From assembly GCF_047495875.1 (NCBI RefSeq), contig NC_092463.1:7458622-7522621 (forward strand): a stretch of 64,000 bases of DNA. Reading direction: 5' to 3'. Position numbers and translations under genes: made by a program. Shown here one piece after another: positions 63,201-64,000 of the stretch. A model generated the notes under the pieces. That model was not told where the DNA came from. It did not search any database and worked only from the letters and a program-made list of their open reading frames with translations. This DNA is from Pithys albifrons albifrons (Eukaryota > Chordata > Aves > Passeriformes > Thamnophilidae). How positions within the stretch are numbered: position 1 is the stretch's first letter; each line of letters begins with the position of its first letter.

Positions 63201-63551
63201 TTGAAATCTTGCTCCCACATGTTTGGTTGGTTTTCAAGTACCATTAATAGATGTGAGCAGTCTCATCTCTTAGATCTCTTGATGAAGGGAATGGTGTTGT
63301 CTAAACCAAGCTTTTATCTTCATCAACATTAGGTTTTTAGAGACTTTACTTTTTAAGAATGCTTGAAAATAGTACCAACCACTTATTTTGTTCTTTGTCT
63401 TTGCTGTCCCTCATTGTTTCAGTTGTTTTTAATAGTTGAAAAATATTGAATAGTGAGGAAAATGACATTATTCTTTTTTCAGATGTAGAAATCACTGAAA
63501 ACCCTGAGGCATATCTTAAAATGACCACAAAAACTTTGAAAGCATCTTCTG
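79..63551 (+). CDS. SYNE1: Nesprin-1 (SYNE1), internal part: 40 exons of the distal spectrin-repeat rod plus linker
   Basis: Forty exons joined by GT-AG introns give about 6,418 nt of uninterrupted coding sequence (about 2,139 codons), entered in phase 0 and left in phase 1. Peptides such as [40 protein letters not shown] and [20 protein letters not shown] match mammalian nesprin-1 as I remember it, in the same order. Nesprin-1 is a giant tail-anchored protein of the outer nuclear membrane. N-terminal CH domains bind actin, a rod of about 74 spectrin repeats spaces and docks partners, and the C-terminal KASH peptide binds SUN proteins. This window codes roughly 18 repeats (about 110 residues each, with Trp in helix A) and then an acidic Ser-rich linker of about 117 residues. 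The CH domains, last repeats and KASH domain are outside. Nesprin-2 is the nearest alternative, but the linker and DV23 sequences are specific to nesprin-1. Confidence 0.95.
2267..2379 (+). CDS. SYNE1: SYNE1 exon w2, spectrin repeat then Ser-rich hinge
   Basis: Acceptor GCACAG, donor AAG|GTACAA; phase 0 in, phase 2 out. The peptide begins [20 protein letters not shown] and runs into DSMTQRSE, where helical character ends. The last codon (Ser) is split with the next exon. Confidence 0.87.
2790..2931 (+). CDS. SYNE1: SYNE1 exon w3, Ser/Lys-rich hinge returning to spectrin repeat
   Basis: Enters in phase 2, leaves in phase 0. The peptide starts [15 protein letters not shown], an acidic-serine hinge without helix pattern, then becomes helical ([14 protein letters not shown]) and ends LCQLVEPQ. 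The acceptor reads ACAGCAG, a tandem NAGNAG site that could add or drop one Ser. Confidence 0.87.
3859..3990 (+). CDS. SYNE1: SYNE1 exon w4, Gly/Thr/Pro loop plus helix
   Basis: Acceptor GTTAG, donor CAG|GTAAAA, phase 0 both sides, 44 codons. Starts [13 protein letters not shown], a Gly/Thr/Pro-rich loop, followed by [20 protein letters not shown], a normal rod helix. Confidence 0.88.
4544..4696 (+). CDS. SYNE1: SYNE1 exon w5, spectrin repeat
   Basis: Acceptor CCCAG, donor GAG|GTAACT, phase 0 both sides, 51 codons. The peptide begins [20 protein letters not shown] and ends QQALYE. Pure helical rod sequence. The intron after it is only 252 bp. Confidence 0.88.
4949..5158 (+). CDS. SYNE1: SYNE1 exon w6, spectrin repeat
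   Basis: Acceptor CTTTAG, donor CTG|GTACTC (weaker than its neighbours), phase 0 both sides, 70 codons. The peptide begins [20 protein letters not shown] and ends LDHNSNYL. Similar to the mammalian segment around KAGLDYN. Confidence 0.87.
6266..6367 (+). CDS. SYNE1: SYNE1 exon w7, spectrin repeat
   Basis: Acceptor TTGCAG, donor CAG|GTAATT, phase 0 both sides, 34 codons. The peptide [20 protein letters not shown] is rod helix, ending NVSEQLQ like the mammalian SVAEQLQ. Confidence 0.87.
7100..7425 (+). mobile_element. CR1 LINE 3' fragment, sense
   Basis: Within the intron 6368-7690. Typical CR1 end-of-ORF2/3'-UTR sequence (AACTTCTTTCCAGAGAG, then TGGACTTGATGATCTTGGAG), closing with the hallmark ATTCTATG-type repeat at 7411-7425. 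The frame here encodes a relic of the reverse-transcriptase C-terminus. CR1 is the main LINE of birds. 5' truncated and inactive. Confidence 0.92.
7691..7810 (+). CDS. SYNE1: SYNE1 exon w8, spectrin repeat
   Basis: Acceptor ATTCAG, donor GAG|GTAAGA, phase 0 both sides, 40 codons. The peptide begins [20 protein letters not shown] and ends IQEAYKLE, matching mammalian LQEVYKLE. Only 115 bp of intron separates it from the next exon. Confidence 0.9.
7926..8126 (+). CDS. SYNE1: SYNE1 exon w9, spectrin repeat
   Basis: Acceptor TTGTAG, donor AAG|GTATAA, phase 0 both sides, 67 codons. The peptide begins [20 protein letters not shown], carrying the helix-A Trp, and ends QSHLENHK, as in mammals (QIENHK). 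Confidence 0.92.
9525..9698 (+). CDS. SYNE1: SYNE1 exon w10, spectrin repeat
   Basis: Acceptor TTTCAG, donor AAG|GTAATA, phase 0 both sides, 58 codons. The peptide begins [20 protein letters not shown] and ends GIHLQSLLK. The helix-A Trp is in [10 protein letters not shown]. Confidence 0.92.
10281..10412 (+). CDS. SYNE1: SYNE1 exon w11, spectrin repeat
   Basis: Acceptor TTCTAG, donor GAG|GTATTT, phase 0 both sides, 44 codons. The peptide starts [19 protein letters not shown] and contains [15 protein letters not shown], almost identical to mammalian nesprin-1. The frame has stop codons close on both sides, so it is a short island of coding sequence. Confidence 0.92.
10487..10501. repeat. Short (GAT)5 microsatellite
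   Basis: Five perfect GAT units inside an intron. Confidence 0.8.
10804..10837. repeat. 17-bp perfect tandem duplication
   Basis: CCTTGTGCCTTCAAATA occurs twice head to tail with no mismatch, implying a recent duplication. Intronic. Confidence 0.9.
11170..11260 (-). mobile_element. Possible old CR1-like remnant
   Basis: TTCATAGACTATAAATGCAG and the following 'agaaaagac...gtgatttaatctg' resemble the 3' end of old reptile/bird CR1 copies in reverse orientation, but heavily decayed. Boundaries uncertain. Confidence 0.35.
12229..12425 (+). CDS. SYNE1: SYNE1 exon w12, spectrin repeat
   Basis: Acceptor TGACAG, donor CAG|GTGGGT; phase 0 in, phase 2 out (Ser codon split). The peptide begins [20 protein letters not shown] and includes [19 protein letters not shown], with the helix-A Trp. 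Confidence 0.92.
12564..12696 (+). CDS. SYNE1: SYNE1 exon w13, spectrin repeat
   Basis: Phase 2 in, phase 0 out, donor TTT|GTAAGT. Starts with the rest of the split Ser and then [31 protein letters not shown] is identical to mammalian nesprin-1 as I recall it. The intron before it is 138 bp. Confidence 0.93.
13519..13701 (+). CDS. SYNE1: SYNE1 exon w14, spectrin repeat
   Basis: Acceptor CCTCAG, donor CAG|GTGAGG, phase 0 both sides, 61 codons. The peptide starts [19 protein letters not shown] and ends [22 protein letters not shown] holds the helix-A Trp. Confidence 0.93.
14133..14279 (+). CDS. SYNE1: SYNE1 exon w15, spectrin repeat
   Basis: Acceptor ATCCAG, donor AAG|GTAAAT, phase 0 both sides, 49 codons. 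The peptide starts [20 protein letters not shown] and ends [12 protein letters not shown], matching mammalian LQMEKL...SQVKHLLQKHK. It contains a Gln/Glu-rich loop (EQQQEQEEP). Confidence 0.92.
15826..16002 (+). CDS. SYNE1: SYNE1 exon w16, spectrin repeat
   Basis: Acceptor CTCCAG after a long T tract, donor AAG|GTTGGG, phase 0 both sides, 59 codons. Contains [20 protein letters not shown], almost identical to mammals, and [12 protein letters not shown]. Confidence 0.94.
16650..16957 (-). mobile_element. Composite 5S-rRNA SINE-like element, copy 1 (5' truncated)
   Basis: Flanked by the same 14 bp, CCAGTTTTCCTGTT, at 16636-16649 and 16958-16971, so it inserted as a unit. Read on the - strand: a 5S-rRNA-like segment, an about 200 bp GC-rich body, then a tail GGCCATACATAC. 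The body is about 90% identical by eye to copy 2 at 58565-58934. Relative to copy 2 it lacks the tRNA-like head, and the truncation point shares CCAG with the target, as LINE-driven 5' truncations often do. Antisense to SYNE1. Family name not recognised; the tail is unlike CR1 and more like RTE-type tails. Confidence 0.8.
16843..16943 (-). repeat. 5S rRNA-derived segment in SINE copy 1
   Basis: The reverse complement contains GGAAGCTAAGCAGGGTC and GTACTTGGATGGGAGACC, the box A and box C parts of the 5S internal promoter, and ends GGGTGCTGTAGG like the 5S 3' end. The 5' arm of 5S is missing or altered and several stem positions are changed, so it is a retroposon part, not a functional 5S gene. 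Confidence 0.85.
18054..18209 (+). CDS. SYNE1: SYNE1 exon w17, spectrin repeat
   Basis: Acceptor TTTCAG, donor AAG|GTAAAG, phase 0 both sides, 52 codons. The peptide starts [20 protein letters not shown] and carries [12 protein letters not shown], equivalent to mammalian NNWLEAQEERL. Confidence 0.92.
19737..19886 (+). CDS. SYNE1: SYNE1 exon w18, spectrin repeat
   Basis: Acceptor AATTAG after a long pyrimidine tract, donor CAG|GTAAAA, phase 0 both sides, 50 codons. The peptide starts [20 protein letters not shown], equivalent to mammalian DIENQLAIKSKALDELKQSY. The second half is poorly conserved. Confidence 0.9.
21427..21561 (-). mobile_element. tRNA-Ile/CR1-tailed SINE, resembling TguSINE1
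   Basis: The reverse complement starts ATTAGCTCAGTTGGTTAA and continues GCCAAGGTCATGGGTTCAAT, clearly from tRNA-Ile (A box and B box visible). It then runs into a CR1-like 3' end (GTTGGACTTGATGATCCTTG, TCAGAATAGTCTGTGATTC). This head-plus-tail structure is that of TguSINE1, a family I know from passerine birds. No clear target-site duplication seen. Decayed and noncoding. Confidence 0.82.
22332..22505 (+). CDS. SYNE1: SYNE1 exon w19, spectrin repeat
   Basis: Acceptor TTGCAG, donor CAG|GTAAAT, phase 0 both sides, 58 codons. The peptide starts [20 protein letters not shown] and ends KKQVKTLQ, equivalent to mammalian VNQLKTSMQSVLQEWKIYD. Confidence 0.92.
24348..24481 (+). CDS. SYNE1: SYNE1 exon w20, spectrin repeat
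   Basis: Acceptor CTGCAG, donor TAG|GTAAGG; phase 0 in, phase 2 out. The peptide starts [20 protein letters not shown], equivalent to mammalian SLQDEAESSEGSWEKLQ. A second CAG nine bases inside could serve as an alternative acceptor, removing SLQ. Confidence 0.91.
24611..24760 (-). mobile_element. CR1 LINE 3' fragment, antisense
   Basis: In the 452-bp intron 24482-24933. Begins AATAGAATCCCAGAATGG and continues TTGGAAGGGACCTTAAAGAT, the reverse complement of the CR1 3' end, with CTGCCATGGGCAGGAACACC further in. Fills a third of the intron. Confidence 0.92.
24934..25138 (+). CDS. SYNE1: SYNE1 exon w21, spectrin repeat
   Basis: Phase 2 in (split Arg), phase 0 out, donor AAG|GTACAA. The peptide starts [20 protein letters not shown] and ends LEQRIQDLK, equivalent to mammalian RWTQVNQAIADQLQKAQSLL. 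Confidence 0.91.
27051..27230 (+). CDS. SYNE1: SYNE1 exon w22, spectrin repeat
   Basis: Acceptor CATCAG, donor CAG|GTAGTT, phase 0 both sides, 60 codons. The first half ([17 protein letters not shown]) is divergent. [17 protein letters not shown] matches mammalian LHSLQRAAYLEKMLL. Confidence 0.9.
28665..28793 (+). CDS. SYNE1: SYNE1 exon w23, spectrin repeat
   Basis: Acceptor TCACAG, donor ATG|GTATGT, phase 0 both sides, 43 codons. The peptide begins [20 protein letters not shown]. One of the less conserved exons; supported mainly by splice sites, phase and position. Confidence 0.86.
29320..29474 (+). CDS. SYNE1: SYNE1 exon w24, spectrin repeat
   Basis: Acceptor TTCCAG, donor CAG|GTCTGA; phase 0 in, phase 2 out (split Ser). 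Contains [20 protein letters not shown], equivalent to mammalian DIEHLNEVSLKLPLSDVAVK, then [15 protein letters not shown]. Confidence 0.91.
29806..29953 (+). CDS. SYNE1: SYNE1 exon w25, spectrin repeat
   Basis: Acceptor TTACAG, donor GAG|GTAAAG; phase 2 in, phase 0 out. Contains [20 protein letters not shown], equivalent to mammalian CCEKWIQLLEKIEEALKVDV. Confidence 0.92.
30218..30233. repeat. (TGTC)4 microsatellite
   Basis: Four perfect tetranucleotide units in the intron after w25. Confidence 0.75.
31069..31163 (+). CDS. SYNE1: SYNE1 exon w26, spectrin repeat
   Basis: Acceptor TTTCAG, donor AAG|GTAATC; phase 0 in, phase 2 out. The peptide begins [20 protein letters not shown], equivalent to mammalian MLEAEVSINQTIADS. 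A short exon (95 nt) in an AT-rich neighbourhood. Confidence 0.9.
32426..32660 (+). CDS. SYNE1: SYNE1 exon w27, spectrin repeat
   Basis: Acceptor TTTCAG, donor AAG|GTACTG; phase 2 in, phase 0 out. Contains [20 protein letters not shown] and [17 protein letters not shown], equivalent to mammalian QRKGDVDGLVRQWQDF and ERFSLYQTRSLIHELK. Confidence 0.93.
33915..34361 (-). mobile_element. CR1 LINE 3' fragment, antisense, longest in the window
   Basis: In the intron 32661-34491. Starts with ATAGAATCATAGAATTAGTT, the reverse complement of the CR1 terminal repeats, then about 430 bp of CR1 including the decayed end of the reverse-transcriptase frame (the reverse strand reads [20 protein letters not shown]). 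It ends about 130 bp before the acceptor of w28. Confidence 0.94.
34492..34686 (+). CDS. SYNE1: SYNE1 exon w28, spectrin repeat
   Basis: Acceptor TAAAG, donor CAG|GTAAAT, phase 0 both sides, 65 codons. The peptide begins [20 protein letters not shown] and ends [11 protein letters not shown]. Exon and following intron are GC-richer than what precedes. Confidence 0.91.
35431..35556 (+). CDS. SYNE1: SYNE1 exon w29, spectrin repeat
   Basis: Acceptor GGTCAG, donor AAG|GTATGA, phase 0 both sides, 42 codons. The peptide begins [38 protein letters not shown] matches mammalian DPLPELHEDLHNEKELIK. No start codon near, so easily missed by a simple open-frame scan. Confidence 0.92.
37186..37246. repeat. 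CCAGTGG-type minisatellite
   Basis: Five copies of CCAGTGG spaced irregularly over about 60 bp, GC-rich, ending about 160 bp before exon w30. Confidence 0.6.
37408..37563 (+). CDS. SYNE1: SYNE1 exon w30, spectrin repeat
   Basis: Acceptor ATGCAG, donor CGG|GTAAGT, phase 0 both sides, 52 codons. Starts [20 protein letters not shown] and ends [11 protein letters not shown], almost identical to mammals. The exon is GC-rich. Confidence 0.95.
41166..41324 (+). CDS. SYNE1: SYNE1 exon w31, spectrin repeat
   Basis: Acceptor CCATAG, donor AAG|GTAAGC, phase 0 both sides, 53 codons. The peptide begins [20 protein letters not shown] and includes [20 protein letters not shown]; only scattered conservative changes from mammals. 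Confidence 0.96.
42301..42467 (+). CDS. SYNE1: SYNE1 exon w32, spectrin repeat, last exon before the long intron
   Basis: Acceptor ATCAG, donor TCG|GTAAGA; phase 0 in, phase 2 out (split Arg). The peptide begins [20 protein letters not shown] and ends [13 protein letters not shown], virtually identical to mammals. The same phase-2 junction can be supplied by an upstream alternative exon at 48917-48996. Confidence 0.96.
48607..48615 (+). promoter_or_regulatory. TATA-like element in the CpG island
   Basis: GATAAATAG inside GC-rich DNA; a start site would be expected about 30 bp downstream, near 48640. Matches the TATA consensus only loosely, and chance occurrence is possible. Confidence 0.25.
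48917..48996 (+). CDS. SYNE1: Candidate alternative first coding exon of a short nesprin-1 isoform
   Basis: ATG at 48917 with a purine at -3 opens 26 codons ([20 protein letters not shown], then DMGLLA) ending in AG before the donor GAG|GTACCA. This is phase 2, the phase needed to join exon w33 with a split Arg codon, just like normal exon w32. About one frame in three would fit by chance, the donor is only moderate, several ATGs lie upstream within the island, and I see no resemblance to the mammalian alpha-2 leader as I remember it. Alternatively the 5' exon may end at the better donor 48724 (ACA|GTAAGT) and be noncoding. Confidence 0.3.
53706..53890 (+). mobile_element. CR1 LINE 3' fragment, sense
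   Basis: In the long intron. Contains CAAGGCCAGATTGAATGGGG, then CAACCTGTTCTAGTGGCAGG, and ends CAACCCAAACCATTGTATGA with ATTCTGTGAT, a degraded CR1 3' terminus. 5' truncated. Confidence 0.92.
54351..54513 (+). CDS. SYNE1: SYNE1 exon w33, start of the conserved KASH-proximal block
   Basis: Acceptor GCTTAG, donor CAG|GTGGGA; phase 2 in, phase 0 out. The peptide begins [20 protein letters not shown] and includes [20 protein letters not shown], almost unchanged from mammals. In mammals this is the first common exon of nesprin-1-alpha, fitting the CpG island upstream. Confidence 0.96.
54514..57953 (+). other. Intron between exons w33 and w34 (3.4 kb)
   Basis: Mostly AT-rich unique sequence with a T tract near 57309-57322. 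No repeat family, RNA gene or exon recognised. Confidence 0.6.
57954..58141 (+). CDS. SYNE1: SYNE1 exon w34, spectrin repeat
   Basis: Acceptor GGCAG, donor GAA|GTAAGT; phase 0 in, phase 2 out (split Lys). The peptide begins [20 protein letters not shown] and ends [15 protein letters not shown], near-identical to mammals. Confidence 0.97.
58296..58446 (+). CDS. SYNE1: SYNE1 exon w35, spectrin repeat
   Basis: Acceptor CTCAG, donor GAG|GTGAAT; phase 2 in, phase 0 out. The peptide begins [20 protein letters not shown] (helix-A Trp present) and ends [10 protein letters not shown]. The preceding intron is 154 bp. Confidence 0.97.
58763..58845 (-). repeat. Degraded 5S rRNA-derived segment in SINE copy 2
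   Basis: The reverse complement retains GCTCAGCAGGGTCAGCCCCG and CCGAGTGCTGTGACAG, but an about 30-nt stretch present in copy 1, including the box C region, is deleted. Confidence 0.75.
58853..58932 (-). repeat. tRNA-Gln-derived head of SINE copy 2
   Basis: The reverse complement has an A box (TGGTCTAAAGG), then GCACTCTGGACTCTGAATCC, the anticodon arm of tRNA-Gln (CTG), and a B box with one change (GTTTGAATC). The acceptor stem does not pair well, so it is not a working tRNA gene. Confidence 0.85.
59309..59491 (+). CDS. SYNE1: SYNE1 exon w36, CpG-dense spectrin-repeat exon
   Basis: Acceptor TTGCAG, donor AAG|GTAGTT, phase 0 both sides, 61 codons. The peptide begins [20 protein letters not shown] and contains [14 protein letters not shown]. 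About 16 CpGs in 183 bp and strongly G/C-ending codons, unlike the AT-rich introns around it. Its reverse strand is also open by chance. Confidence 0.97.
60799..60936 (+). CDS. SYNE1: SYNE1 exon w37, spectrin repeat
   Basis: Acceptor ATGCAG, donor AAT|GTACGT, phase 0 both sides, 46 codons. The peptide begins [20 protein letters not shown] and ends [24 protein letters not shown] is identical to mammals. Confidence 0.97.
61812..62006 (+). CDS. SYNE1: SYNE1 exon w38, spectrin repeat
   Basis: Acceptor AAATAG, donor CCT|GTAAGA, phase 0 both sides, 65 codons. The peptide begins [20 protein letters not shown] and ends [11 protein letters not shown], near-identical to mammals. It closes the spectrin repeat before the linker. 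Confidence 0.97.
62844..63126 (+). CDS. SYNE1: SYNE1 exon w39, acidic Ser-rich linker
   Basis: Acceptor TTGTAG, donor CAG|GTGAGA; phase 0 in, phase 1 out, 94 codons. Not spectrin repeat: an acidic start ([20 protein letters not shown]), then [20 protein letters not shown] and [20 protein letters not shown], the nesprin-1 signature linker before the final repeats. Against the mammalian sequence I recall, there is a short insertion around PTQ. Confidence 0.97.
63483..63551 (+). CDS. SYNE1: SYNE1 exon w40, 69-nt DV23 cassette exon
   Basis: Acceptor TTTCAG, donor CTG|GTAGGC, phase 1 both sides, so it can be skipped without a frameshift. With the split Asp it codes 23 residues, [20 protein letters not shown] then ASS, one or two changes from mammals. 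In mammals this is the alternatively spliced DV23 segment; whether it is skipped here cannot be read from DNA. Confidence 0.95.
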
Positions 63552-64000
63552 GTAGGCACCTGCTAGTGCATGTGTCTGAACATGGCAACCTCCCTGTGCT
63601 GCACGCTATAATCCTCAACCTCTCTCATATGTAATGTCTGACTTCCTGCCTTGTGTGGACACCATGTCTCATCCTGTCATGGTGTTCTTATGCTGCAGTA
63701 TCCACATGTACATTACAAAGCAGTCCAGAACATACCATTTAGGTTTTGCCTGGTAAATGCCAAGGTGGTTAATGTGCATTTCATTGTATTGATCCAAAGT
63801 CTTCTGGTACTCTCTCGGTGGTTTTCTCTGGGTAGTATCACTTTTTTGGTTGTTTCTAATTTTGGTTGCATAATTACTGAGGGCAGTAGCTCCAACTCTG
63901 CAAGTATTTTTTGTGGTGCATGACAGAACCATGTTTGTCCTGTCCCTTAAATCCAGAACAACTGTTTCTCGAAGTCAAGACATGTCTGTATTTGTCCCTA
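63552..64000 (+). other. Start of the next SYNE1 intron (incomplete)
   Basis: No exon, repeat or RNA gene recognised. The next expected exon (GKSISDG in mammals) is beyond the window. Confidence 0.7.

Larger units (their letters stand above)
58142..63482 (+). other. Introns between exons w34 and w40
   Basis: Gaps 58142-58295, 58447-59308, 59492-60798, 60937-61811, 62007-62843 and 63127-63482. The second carries composite SINE copy 2. Nothing identifiable in the others. Confidence 0.6.

Overview
The window is a stretch of bird genome, most likely from a perching bird (passerine). It contains 40 consecutive coding exons, all on the + strand, of one very large gene. I identify the gene as SYNE1 (nesprin-1, enaptin). 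Placed end to end, the exons give one open reading frame of about 6.4 kb (about 2,139 codons). Every junction has GT-AG splice sites and compatible phases. The peptides match, in order, the distal spectrin-repeat rod of mammalian nesprin-1 as I remember it, up to the acidic Ser-rich linker and the 23-residue 'DV23' cassette at 63483-63551. The actin-binding N-terminus lies upstream of the window. The last spectrin repeats and the nuclear-membrane KASH anchor lie downstream. I found no second protein-coding gene that I can support.

Layout. 1-42467: 32 exons with mostly 0.1-2.5 kb introns, coding the more divergent part of the rod. 42468-54350: one 11.9 kb intron, much the longest here, holding a CpG island (about 48480-49040) that looks like an internal promoter with a possible alternative first exon. 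54351-63551: eight exons that are very strongly conserved with mammals. They correspond to the start of the short nesprin-1-alpha isoforms, and the exon that opens the block is the one a transcript from the internal promoter would join in frame. 63552-64000: the start of the next intron.

Mobile DNA points to a bird: four CR1 LINE 3' fragments, one older CR1-like remnant, and one SINE with a tRNA-Ile head and CR1-like tail that resembles the passerine family TguSINE1. Two further copies belong to a composite SINE-like repeat that I do not recognise by name. Both are antisense to the gene and flanked by direct repeats. The fuller copy (58565-58934) reads, on the - strand, tRNA-Gln-like head, 5S-rRNA-like segment, about 200 bp unique body, short CATA tail. 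The other copy (16650-16957) is 5' truncated but keeps a much better 5S segment.

How it works together: nesprin-1 links the nuclear envelope to the cytoskeleton as part of the LINC complex. The spectrin repeats coded here are the spacer rod and protein-docking surface just before the KASH anchor. A full-length promoter outside the window would make the giant form, and the internal CpG island could make a short, KASH-proximal form from the same exons. Comparisons with mammalian proteins and repeat families are from memory. No search was run.
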